Assembly (NCBI GenBank): GCA_002162765.1
Contig: MAAR01000006.1
Span: forward strand, 124,001-188,000
Length of the DNA stretch: 64,000 bases
DNA from: Flavobacteriales bacterium 34_180_T64
GTDB lineage: Bacteria; Bacteroidota; Bacteroidia; Flavobacteriales; Flavobacteriaceae
Reading direction: 5' to 3'
Below are positions 23,877 through 31,581 of this stretch, piece after piece (positions within the stretch are counted from its first letter, which is position 1; every line of letters begins with the position of its first letter). Made by a program: the position numbers and the translations under genes. The notes below the pieces were generated by a model. It was not told the origin of the DNA. It saw nothing but the letters and a program-made list of their open reading frames with translations, and searched no databases.

Positions 23877-23904
23877 ATTTAAGATAAAAACATCCTTTAT
23901 AAAT

Positions 23905-23942
23905 CAAAAAAAGAGACCAATGAAAATTGGTCTCTTTTTTTC
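23905..23942 (-). terminator. Terminator of the hemN-usp operon
   Basis: Perfect 11-bp stem AAGAGACCAAT (23911-23921) / ATTGGTCTCTT (23926-23936) with a GAAA tetraloop, followed on the minus strand by TTTTTTGATTT. Located between the usp stop (23984) and the nos promoter, insulating the two units. Confidence 0.9.
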
Positions 23943-23983
23943 TTAAAATAATTACTAAACTAAATCATTAAAAGGGTCTTTAA

Positions 23984-24817
23984 TTATATCTTAAATGTCA
24001 TTACTGGTAGTAATGAATGATTCGCTACATTTTCAGAAATACTTCCTTCAAAAAAGTGTGCAATCCCAGTTCTACCATGTGTAGCTACGGCTATTAAATC
24101 AGCACCTATAACATTAGAGAAATTTAAAATACCTTTTTCAATCGTATAATCCGATACATAATTAACCGAATTCATTTTATCTAAACTACCATCAGCCAAT
24201 TTCAAAAACGCCGCCACTCGTTTTTCCATCTCTACCGAGCTTTTAAAATTTTCACTTGGTAGGTTGACATATACGAGATGTATTTTTGAATTTAGTTTTT
24301 CAAATAGTTTGCTGGCATTTTTATATGATCTTACGGATTCTTCAGAAAAATCACATGCAAAAACAACATTTTCAAAATCCATAAGAATTGGGTCGTTTTT
24401 AAGAACCAAAACTGGAATACCAGAATTTCTTACAACTTTTTCAGTATTAGAACCTATAAATATTTCCTTAACACCGCTAGAACCATGAGAACCCATTACA
24501 ATTAAATCTGCTCCTTGTTCTTTAGCCACGCCACTTATTTCACTAAATACTTTAAAGTGTTTAACTATTGGCGTAACTTTTACACCATCAAGGTAATCTT
24601 TTGATAAAAACTCTTCAAATTTTTGTTCCGCTAATTTATAAAAGAACACCGTTTTTGCGTGTTGCTCGTTATCCGTTTTATTTAATAGGATGTCAGACAT
24701 TTCTAGCATGTGTAATGCTAATATTTCTGAGCCGTGTTTTTTAGCCAAGATAGCTGCTGCTTCCATTGCATATTCTGAATGTTGCGAGAAGTCTATTGGT
24801 ACAATAATTTTTTTCAT
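23984..24817 (-). CDS. Tandem universal stress protein (UspA family)
   Basis: 277 aa made of two USP domains (about 1-142 and 148-277). Each begins with a beta strand and Asp (IIVPIDFSQHSEYAMEAA; VVFACDFSEESVRSYKNA). The nucleotide-binding G-x2-G-x9-G(S/T) loop is clear in domain 1 (MGSHGSSGVKEIFIGSNTEKV) and modified in domain 2 (ATHGRTGIAHFFEGSISENV). It starts 16 bp after the hemN stop, so it is probably co-transcribed under FNR-like box 4; USPs are frequent members of anaerobic regulons. Confidence 0.9.
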   Translation of the reverse strand: MKKIIVPIDFSQHSEYAMEAAAILAKKHGSEILALHMLEMSDILLNKTDNEQHAKTVFFYKLAEQKFEEFLSKDYLDGVKVTPIVKHFKVFSEISGVAKEQGADLIVMGSHGSSGVKEIFIGSNTEKVVRNSGIPVLVLKNDPILMDFENVVFACDFSEESVRSYKNASKLFEKLNSKIHLVYVNLPSENFKSSVEMEKRVAAFLKLADGSLDKMNSVNYVSDYTIEKGILNFSNVIGADLIAVATHGRTGIAHFFEGSISENVANHSLLPVMTFKI

Positions 24818-24832
24818 GATTCTAATTTTAAG

Positions 24833-26197
24833 TTAAACAGTCATTGAAAACAACTGTGTTTTAGGTTGATTCCTTTGCAATAACACGTCAAATGCCATGC
24901 ATATATTTCTAACAAAAGGCTTTCCTTTTTCTGTTACAATAATTTGATTTGAACTAAGCACAATTAAGCCATCATTCTCCATTTCTTTTAATCTGATTAG
25001 AACGTCAGACACTTCCTTAAAATATAAATTTTCACCATCCCAAGATGTTTCAAATTGACACATTAGGTTGAGTATATGTTTTCTAATTATCAGATCTTCA
25101 TCGTTCAATATATGACCGCGATATACCGGAATTGTATGTTCATCTATTAAATGATAATAGTCTTCTATCCCTTTTACATTTTGAGCAAACCCATACCAAC
25201 TATCACTTATTGAAGATACACCTAGACCAATCATAGCTTGTGTTTTTGAAGATGAATATCCCATGAAATTTCTATGTAGTGAACCGTCTTTCATCGCCGA
25301 ATATAAAGTGTCCGTTTCAAGAGCAAAATGATCCATTCCAATTTCATGATAACCTGATTCTGCCAAAAGCGATTTACCAGTTTCATATTGCATTCTTTTG
25401 CTTTCCCCAGAAGGCAAGTTGCTTTCACTAAATCCGCGTTGCCCATTACCTTTAATCCACGGTACATGTGCATAACTATAAAACGCAATACGATCTGGCA
25501 TTAAACTTTTGGTTTTAGCGATTGTTTCTTTTACATGCGCTTCCGTTTGAAACGGTAAGCCAAATATTAAATCATGACTTATTGATGTATATCCAATCTC
25601 TCTCGCGGCTTCTGTTACACGTTTTACATTTTCAAATGGTTGGATTCTATGAATTGCTTTTTGAACAATTTCATTATAGTCTTGAACTCCAAAACTTACC
25701 CGTTTAAATCCAAGATCATACAGTGTTTTTAAATGTTCTTTTGTTGTATTATTTGGATGCCCTTCAAAACTAAACTCATAACCCTCAGCACGTACCGCTC
25801 TTTTAAGTATACTATCGATAAGTTTTTTCAGGTTTTCTGGAGTAAAAAACGTTGGTGTACCACCACCTAAATGTAACTCTTTTATTTTTGGTTTTGCGTT
25901 AAATAAATCACAATACAAATGCCATTCTTTTATAACCGCCTCAATATATGGCGATTCAACTTCATGTCTTTTTGTAATACGTTTATTACAACCACAAAAA
26001 GTACATAAGCTTTCACAAAACGGTAAATGAATATATAAACTTAAGCCTTCACTAGAATTGCTTTCATTAAATGACTTTATTAAGGAAGATTTCCATTCTC
26101 TAAGCGAAAATGTTTGCGTATCCCAATACGGTACGGTTGGGTAACTTGTATACCTTGGACCAGCAACATTATATTTGTTCACTAAAGAATTACTCAT
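24833..26197 (-). CDS. hemN: Oxygen-independent coproporphyrinogen III oxidase HemN
   Basis: 454 aa, typical length. Radical-SAM site C61-x3-C65-x2-C68-x-C70 within HLPFCESLCTFCGCNK, followed by LHLGGGTPTFF and the HemN features RVSFGVQDYNE and YSYAHVPWIKGNGQRGF. It decarboxylates coproporphyrinogen III to protoporphyrinogen IX without O2, so haem for cbb3 and cytochromes can be made under low oxygen. Own promoter with FNR-like box 4; followed by usp. Confidence 0.96.
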   Translation of the reverse strand: MSNSLVNKYNVAGPRYTSYPTVPYWDTQTFSLREWKSSLIKSFNESNSSEGLSLYIHLPFCESLCTFCGCNKRITKRHEVESPYIEAVIKEWHLYCDLFNAKPKIKELHLGGGTPTFFTPENLKKLIDSILKRAVRAEGYEFSFEGHPNNTTKEHLKTLYDLGFKRVSFGVQDYNEIVQKAIHRIQPFENVKRVTEAAREIGYTSISHDLIFGLPFQTEAHVKETIAKTKSLMPDRIAFYSYAHVPWIKGNGQRGFSESNLPSGESKRMQYETGKSLLAESGYHEIGMDHFALETDTLYSAMKDGSLHRNFMGYSSSKTQAMIGLGVSSISDSWYGFAQNVKGIEDYYHLIDEHTIPVYRGHILNDEDLIIRKHILNLMCQFETSWDGENLYFKEVSDVLIRLKEMENDGLIVLSSNQIIVTEKGKPFVRNICMAFDVLLQRNQPKTQLFSMTV

Positions 26198-26214
26198 ACC
26201 TATTTAATTTGTGT

Positions 26215-26222
26215 CAAAAGTA
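26215..26222 (-). promoter_or_regulatory. -7 promoter element of hemN
   Basis: Minus-strand TACTTTTG (TAnnTTTG), first base 26222, 25 nt upstream of the hemN ATG, phased 29.5 bp from FNR-like box 4. Confidence 0.7.
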
Positions 26223-26244
26223 AAGCATCGGACCCTCTAAAAAT

Positions 26245-26258
26245 ATGACATATGTCAT
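26245..26258. promoter_or_regulatory. FNR-like box 4, perfect palindrome between hemN and sod
   Basis: ATGACATATGTCAT is a perfect 14-bp palindrome centred at 26251.5. It is 29.5 bp from the hemN -7 element. In the other direction it is 39.5 bp from a weaker candidate -7 element of the superoxide dismutase gene, about one helical turn further, so an effect on that gene is possible but less certain. Confidence 0.8.
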
Positions 26259-26267
26259 GTAAAGAAG

Positions 26268-26298
26268 TTTGTTATTATCTAAATATTAAGTAACTTTC
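26268..26298 (+). promoter_or_regulatory. Putative promoter of the Cu/Zn superoxide dismutase gene
   Basis: TTTG at 26268-26271, a 19-bp spacer, then TAACTTTC at 26291-26298, which is one base off TAnnTTTG. This is the Bacteroidota -33/-7 arrangement, 28 bp before the ATG at 26326. Confidence 0.45.
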
Positions 26299-26325
26299 AA
26301 CTAAATAAAAAACACTATAATCAAC

Positions 26326-26949
26326 ATGAAAAGAGTACTCCTTATTATATTTGTTTTAGCGTTCAGCCTTAACATTTCTTGTAAAAAAGATAAAAAAGAA
26401 ACTGAAGTAAAAACAGAAGAAACAACTGAAAACGCAACAATTGAAGCCTCTGAAAGTAAAAAATCTGTGACTCCAACAGACACACATCCTGGAGAAATTA
26501 AAAAATTAAAAGTTTCGCTCGAATCAAAAAGTAATAGTAATGTTACCGGAAATGTGCTTTTTACAGAAGACAAAGGTGTTGTTACTATGATAACCGTTTT
26601 GGGCGGTTTAACAGAAGGTACACATGCCATTCACCTACATGAGAAAGCCGATTGTTCTTCACCTGACGGAAAATCATCAGGAGGGCATTGGAATCCCACA
26701 GCGCAACCACATGGTGCATGGGGAGATGAAAAAGGGCACCACAAAGGCGACATAGGAAATTTAGAAGCAGATGCCAATGGTAATGCTACTAAAACTTTTT
26801 ATACCGCACAATGGTGTTTAGGATGTGGCGACCCTGAAAGAGATATTATGGGTAAAGCAATTATTGTGCATCAAGGTGCCGATGATTTAACGTCCCAACC
26901 GACTGGGAATGCTGGAGGTCGAGTGAGTTGTGGTGGAATTATTGAATAG
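26326..26949 (+). CDS. sodC: Cu/Zn superoxide dismutase, lipoprotein
   Basis: 207 aa. Lipobox LNISCKK (C18), Lys/Glu/Thr-rich linker, then a SodC domain with the metal-binding blocks HAIHLHEKADCSS, SGGHWNPTAQPHG and HHKGDIGNL, and the C-terminal GNAGGRVSCGG carrying the second Cys of the disulfide. A bacterial insertion containing GCGDPERDIMGKAIIVHQGADD is present. Dismutates superoxide outside the cytoplasm, relevant at oxic/anoxic shifts, and adds another copper demand. Divergent from hemN. Confidence 0.94.
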   Translation: MKRVLLIIFVLAFSLNISCKKDKKETEVKTEETTENATIEASESKKSVTPTDTHPGEIKKLKVSLESKSNSNVTGNVLFTEDKGVVTMITVLGGLTEGTHAIHLHEKADCSSPDGKSSGGHWNPTAQPHGAWGDEKGHHKGDIGNLEADANGNATKTFYTAQWCLGCGDPERDIMGKAIIVHQGADDLTSQPTGNAGGRVSCGGIIE

Positions 26950-26964
26950 TAAATCAAAAAACAA

Positions 26965-27000
26965 GGTATTAAAAGCTACTTATTAAAGTAGCTTTTTTAA
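26965..27000 (+). terminator. Terminator of sodC
   Basis: 11-bp stem AAAAGCTACTT (26971-26981) / AAGTAGCTTTT (26986-26996), 4-nt loop, ending in a T-run that continues to 26998. Confidence 0.85.
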
Positions 27001-27024
27001 TTTTATACTTTTAAATAAATTCTC

Positions 27025-28197
27025 ATGAATCCATCGTCACATGGTTGGATAGAAAAATTACTAAAGGAAGTTTCTTCTAATGAAACCTACTTGCAAGCAC
27101 CTATTTCTGATTTTTACAGAGCACTTAAACGCTGTGGTTTTATTTATGGAAGCAATGTAGATGTGATTTATAATAGTGTCAATAAAGGCGATTTAAGCAG
27201 TGAAGAACTGTGTAAAGTCAACTTAATGCTCACCTTTAAATATGTGCATCATAATCAACACTGCAATTCTGATTTTGTAGATAGCGTTATTAATTTCTAC
27301 AAAGCAATAGAAGAATACAAAATATCATTTCTCGAAGGTTTATTAGGTGAGAAAAAATCTTCGGCTTTATTAGAAAAAATAATCAGTAAGCGCATACATA
27401 TTGATGATAATATAATTACCAAGAATTTTAATTATTTCATTATAAATGCACTTCTATTTGTTGATGTATTGGCTTATCAAAAATCCCTCTTAACTAATTC
27501 TATTTCAGAAGAATACCTTAAGCATATTGAAGCTTCAATTGAGACGATTGTTATCAAAGTTTTTGACACCAAACAAGATAAGACTGAATATGATAAAAGC
27601 TTGATTAAACTTTTTGAAGCTTCTCTACGCTATCACAATAATGACACGTTAAATTACAAAGAGATTATTGGACATATTACATCCCCTCTTGAGAAACAAT
27701 ACATTGTTGATATTGTCTGTATGGCATCATGGAGTGATAAATCGATTGATAAAACTGAATTAGATTTTCTAAATCAAATGCAAAAAGATTTAGGTTTTGA
27801 AACTGAACTCATAACGACTTCAATTGATGACATCAACACATTTTATCATACAAATAAAGATGGGATTGCATTTTTAAATTCTAAAAATTTGGTTCAAAGC
27901 TTTTATGACAATTCAAGCCAAATTGTTAGTAAACTTATATCCCGGAATAGTAAACGCTTAAACAAGGAGCTAAAACAAAGCAAAGAGCTCATGATTTTGT
28001 TGACTCAATCTACAACTCGTAATTTATCAGATGAGGAACAAAAGCAAGTTCATGACCAACTGATAGACATTATAAAATCCATTCCTAGTTTAGCCATTTT
28101 TCTTTTACCTGGTGGCGCTTTACTTCTGCCAATTTTCATCAAGTTTATTCCTAAATTACTGCCATCAGCATTTGATGATAACCGCTTAGATGAATAA
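27025..28197 (+). CDS. LETM1-related protein with TerB-like region
   Basis: 390 aa, soluble and mostly helical until a C-terminal hydrophobic segment. Residues about 220-270 (IVDIVCMASWSDKSIDKTELDFLNQMQKDLG) resemble a TerB-like fold. The C-terminus KSIPSLAIFLLPGGALLLPIFIKFIPKLLPSAF is the LETM1-like membrane motif. Flavobacteriia homologues are annotated as LETM1-related biofilm-associated protein; function is not established. Stands alone between the sodC terminator and a convergent gene. Confidence 0.75.
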   Translation: MNPSSHGWIEKLLKEVSSNETYLQAPISDFYRALKRCGFIYGSNVDVIYNSVNKGDLSSEELCKVNLMLTFKYVHHNQHCNSDFVDSVINFYKAIEEYKISFLEGLLGEKKSSALLEKIISKRIHIDDNIITKNFNYFIINALLFVDVLAYQKSLLTNSISEEYLKHIEASIETIVIKVFDTKQDKTEYDKSLIKLFEASLRYHNNDTLNYKEIIGHITSPLEKQYIVDIVCMASWSDKSIDKTELDFLNQMQKDLGFETELITTSIDDINTFYHTNKDGIAFLNSKNLVQSFYDNSSQIVSKLISRNSKRLNKELKQSKELMILLTQSTTRNLSDEEQKQVHDQLIDIIKSIPSLAIFLLPGGALLLPIFIKFIPKLLPSAFDDNRLDE

Positions 28198-28204
28198 CAT
28201 TGTT

Positions 28205-29812
28205 TTAATTTTTAATGAATTTTTGAGTCGCCCTAGAACCATTAGTTGTTACTCTCAAATAGTATACTCCTGCAGCCAAATATTCGGTATCAATTTCGAT
28301 AATCGATCCTTCGAAATCCTTTGATTTCAGTACTGAACGTCCTTTAACATCGAATATTTCATATAATCCTTCTGTAGCATTTTGTGCTAATTGAAGTGTA
28401 AGTAATTCACCCACAGGATTAGGAAATAATTTAAAGTGATTATTCTCAATTTGATGCAATGCTAAAGTTGCTGATGAAGCGGACGAACTTATAATAGTAT
28501 TCGTTAAGGTACCATCTATAGAATACGCAATGATTTTGAACCAGACTTCATCGCCATTAGAAATAGGAGCATTCGTCCACAAGAATGACGGGCTCGTTAG
28601 TCCCTGCACAATTGAAGTGAAATTTGCTTGATTATCGATACTATATTCTACATCGTAAAACACAGGACGTCCATCATCCGGATTATTTAAATCCCAGGTT
28701 ATTGGCATCGATGTTTCGTAAACCCCACCACTTGGACTTGTAATTGTAATATCTGGATCTTCATAATCATGCAACAACTCAGCGAACCCAATTCCCGTAA
28801 CAGGGTTCCCATTTACTGTTCCTGTTATATTAGTTGCACCTTCAAAAAACCGAAAAGGGAGTTGCACTTCAGTATTATCATGGAGTGTGGTTATCGTTAA
28901 ATCCAAATTATTAGTTATAGATGTCAATCGCCATTGTTTTGAATAACACATCGCATCATCTGGCATACAGTTAAATGCTAAGCGTTCAATTTCAAAATCA
29001 CTTATGGTATACTGCGTCGATTCGTCTACATATGCTGAAAGAATTTTATATTCTTGCGTGTTAGGTATTTGCCTGTCTGCAGTAAATATATTCCACAGAT
29101 TGATATCCATCCCGTTTGAGAGCTGCATACTAAACCATTCATATTTTTCACCTGTTAATGGGTTAAAATCACCATATTGTCTGTCTATCCAACCTGTACC
29201 TATAACAGGTTCAGTAACCCCATTAAAGGTCAAGGTTCCTGTTACATCATTCTTTGTCTGAGAGAAATAATATGTATAATTAGCTATACCTTGATTTAAA
29301 TAGCCATCATCGCCTAAAATAAGTGGGCGTTTTAAAGTCACGAATTCTAAATCTAATCCACCAGTACCAATAGCTGCAGACAATTCATATTCAAATGGAA
29401 TCGGTTGATTACTCACATCTTCTTTATTTCTCCAATGTTCTACACCTCCTAAAAATACATTTGCTTCAATATCAAAACTCGTTGTTGATAGTGTTGTATA
29501 ATTAACTGGTTTTACATCTTGAAAAAAAGTTCCAGTATCATCATCTGTTATATTTAAAATTCTAAACCCATCAAAGCCAGATTGTGGATAATAAAAAAAG
29601 GTATACATAAAACTATAGTTTTTACCAGAAGTTTGACCTACAACATGACCAGCAGAATACCACCATTCAATGGGTTCGGATGTGTGTCTTCCTTCGTCCA
29701 ATGGAAATTCAATTTGCCCAGACGGACTATAAGGGTATGATTTCCAATCTTGTGCATAACAACATGTAGAAATAATAAGTAAAAGAATTATTAGGTTGAT
29801 TTTAAGTTTCAT
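28205..29812 (-). CDS. Secreted AttH/CrtC-like lipocalin-fold protein with T9SS C-terminal sorting domain
   Basis: 535 aa. Signal peptide about 1-20 (LLIISTCCYAQ). Residues about 30-350 match the AttH/CrtC-like pattern: EPIEWWYSAGHVVGQTSGKNYSF and GTGWIDRQYGDF are typical of hydroxyneurosporene synthase/AttH domains. A fibronectin-like segment follows (ITSPSGGVYETSMPITWDL). The last about 75 residues are a type A sorting domain (FKLFPNPVGELLTL ... GVYYLRVTTNGSRATQKFIKN), so export by the type IX system is expected. Substrate unknown. Confidence 0.85.
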   Translation of the reverse strand: MKLKINLIILLLIISTCCYAQDWKSYPYSPSGQIEFPLDEGRHTSEPIEWWYSAGHVVGQTSGKNYSFMYTFFYYPQSGFDGFRILNITDDDTGTFFQDVKPVNYTTLSTTSFDIEANVFLGGVEHWRNKEDVSNQPIPFEYELSAAIGTGGLDLEFVTLKRPLILGDDGYLNQGIANYTYYFSQTKNDVTGTLTFNGVTEPVIGTGWIDRQYGDFNPLTGEKYEWFSMQLSNGMDINLWNIFTADRQIPNTQEYKILSAYVDESTQYTISDFEIERLAFNCMPDDAMCYSKQWRLTSITNNLDLTITTLHDNTEVQLPFRFFEGATNITGTVNGNPVTGIGFAELLHDYEDPDITITSPSGGVYETSMPITWDLNNPDDGRPVFYDVEYSIDNQANFTSIVQGLTSPSFLWTNAPISNGDEVWFKIIAYSIDGTLTNTIISSSASSATLALHQIENNHFKLFPNPVGELLTLQLAQNATEGLYEIFDVKGRSVLKSKDFEGSIIEIDTEYLAAGVYYLRVTTNGSRATQKFIKN

Positions 29813-29931
29813 AACAATACATTTGAAATGAAAACTACCATTTTAAGTCTCTATGGTCAAATTTTTAAGTTAAGTAGTTATATTTTTAGTTTGAATGGTC
29901 ATAAGAGCCACAAAAAAATGTCAAATAATTA

Positions 29932-30687
29932 CTATTCTAACCATTTTTTGAAATCTTTTACGCGCTCTCTAGCTACAATAACTTCTTGATCATTAAAGGT
30001 ATTAAGTTTAATCTGAAGTCTTGAATTCGTATAACTAATCATATCTTTTATTGCATTTATATTGACATAGAATTTGCGACTAATTCTAAAAAACGTATGC
30101 GGTTCCAATTCATTTTCGAGTTGCTCTAAGGAATTATCCAGTAAATAGTTTCTCCCCTCTTTGGTATAGGCATACGTGCCTTTATTTTCACTATAAAAGC
30201 ACTCTATATCTTCAATATTTATAAGTTTGAGATGCTGCCCAACTTTCACTGAAAATCGTTTCTTGTATTCACGATCTATTGGGTTGACCAATAACTTTTT
30301 AATATCATTGAAGTCTAAAGTCACTGGCTTCTGACTAGGTAATCGCTCCTTAAATTTAGCAACGGCTTTTGCCATATCATCAGTATCAATAGGCTTTAAC
30401 AAGTAATCAATACTGTTTAATTTAAAAGCTTGTAGCGCATATTCATCATAAGCAGTAGTGAATATAACTGCAGATTTAATGTCTATAGTCTCAAAAATCT
30501 CAAATGACAAGCCATCACTCAACTGAATATCTAAAAATATAAGATCTGGATGTTCATTATTTTGAAACCATTCAATTGACTCTTCAACAGAATGTAGCAT
30601 GATATTAGTTTCAACATCGAGTTGAGCGAGCATGCGTTGCAAGCGTCTTGCTGATGGTTTTTCGTCTTCTATTATGATTACATTCAT
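29932..30687 (-). CDS. LytTR-family response regulator
   Basis: 251 aa from Met at 30687 (MNVIIIEDEKPSARRL), which begins the receiver domain exactly. A longer ORF from 30741 overlaps the previous gene by 10 bp and is less likely. Receiver domain with acidic pocket EDE, phospho-acceptor Asp in LIFLDIQL, and K in LLKPID; C-terminal LytTR DNA-binding domain with FFRISRKFYVNINAIKDM. Partner of the LytS-type kinase encoded at 31572-32933 in the same operon. Targets unknown. Confidence 0.92.
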   Translation of the reverse strand: MNVIIIEDEKPSARRLQRMLAQLDVETNIMLHSVEESIEWFQNNEHPDLIFLDIQLSDGLSFEIFETIDIKSAVIFTTAYDEYALQAFKLNSIDYLLKPIDTDDMAKAVAKFKERLPSQKPVTLDFNDIKKLLVNPIDREYKKRFSVKVGQHLKLINIEDIECFYSENKGTYAYTKEGRNYLLDNSLEQLENELEPHTFFRISRKFYVNINAIKDMISYTNSRLQIKLNTFNDQEVIVARERVKDFKKWLE

Positions 30688-30731
30688 TCTTTTAATTTTT
30701 TCTTCTAATTTCACTGTTTTAATGATAGGCT

Positions 30732-31061
30732 TTATTCCCAAAAAGTGGTCTCTACATTTTCTTTTTCCTTTTCCTTTAGAATCTTCTCTATTTTTTTATC
30801 TTCCCAACTTTTCTTAAATAGTAATCTCCCTCTAAAAACACTCCAAGCATGAATGCTAATAATTACAGTCCATAACACCATAATCGAAATATTTAATCCT
30901 GTAATAACATCCGTATATGGCCCTTGAATAATGTAAAGATTATATAAAAGAAGTGCTACTACAATACTATATAATGCCAAATGCAAATAGAAATTTTTTA
31001 TTCGTTTTACTTTATTCTTTGCATCCACAAATCGTTTTTCTTCCTCTTTGTTTAATTTCAT
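30732..31061 (-). CDS. 2TM domain protein (first stand-alone copy)
   Basis: 109 aa: helical start EEEKRFVDAKNKVKRIKNFYLHLALYSI, two transmembrane helices (about 27-45 and 58-78), then RLLFKKSWEDKKIEKILKE. This is the 2TM domain (PF13239 type) that recurs beside LytTR systems in Bacteroidota. The ending W-E-x-KKIEKI is shared with the other copy and with the kinase C-terminus encoded next to it. Possibly a membrane partner of the kinase; no proven function. Confidence 0.85.
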   Translation of the reverse strand: MKLNKEEEKRFVDAKNKVKRIKNFYLHLALYSIVVALLLYNLYIIQGPYTDVITGLNISIMVLWTVIISIHAWSVFRGRLLFKKSWEDKKIEKILKEKEKENVETTFWE

Positions 31062-31224
31062 GTCTTTATTTGTATTGTTCTTTAATGGTCACATGCTGTT
31101 CGCTATTAATCATTAACTCCATTTTTATAGTTTTTAAGGAGTCGTTGAACCTTTGGTTTTCCTTGGGAGATAAGCTTTTTAACATGCTCGTTTCATAACT
31201 ATAAAATCTCAAGTTAACTTATTC

Positions 31225-31581
31225 TCAATGGCGTTTTTCTTTGTCCATGATTTCTTTAATCTTACGTTCTTCCCAGTTTTTTCCGAAGAAAAAATCTGGT
31301 CCATAGATTCCTAAAAAGTGAAATAACAAACCAATTCCCCAAAAAATTGCCGTAGCGAACGTACCGAAGTGCCAAAAATTGCCTGTATTTACTCCTATCA
31401 AAACAATTAAAAAAATGTTTACTACGATATAGGATGCAAGATGCCAATAAAACCCTTTTAAATTATCGAGCTTTTTTCGGGCTCTTATGTACGCTTCTTC
31501 TTTAATAAATCGTTGTTTTGATTCGTCTTTTTGATGTGATTCTAATTTATAATTCTCCATGACTCTAGATATTAATTCCAA
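31225..31581 (-). CDS. 2TM domain protein (second stand-alone copy)
   Basis: 118 aa from 31581, overlapping the kinase stop by 10 bp; Met8 (31560, MENYKLESHQ) is an alternative start. It has the 2TM layout EAYIRARKKLDNLKGFYWHLASYIVV, two helices, and FFFGKNWEERKIKEIMDKEK. It is more similar to the C-terminal domain of the adjacent histidine kinase than to the other stand-alone copy, suggesting local duplication. A 163-bp gap separates it from the next 2TM gene. Confidence 0.85.
   Translation of the reverse strand: MELISRVMENYKLESHQKDESKQRFIKEEAYIRARKKLDNLKGFYWHLASYIVVNIFLIVLIGVNTGNFWHFGTFATAIFWGIGLLFHFLGIYGPDFFFGKNWEERKIKEIMDKEKRH

Noticed and set aside
26301-26630. Minus-strand ORF of 109 codons opposite sodC
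   Set aside because: It is a Ser/Val-rich mirror frame of the sodC N-terminal part without any recognisable feature.
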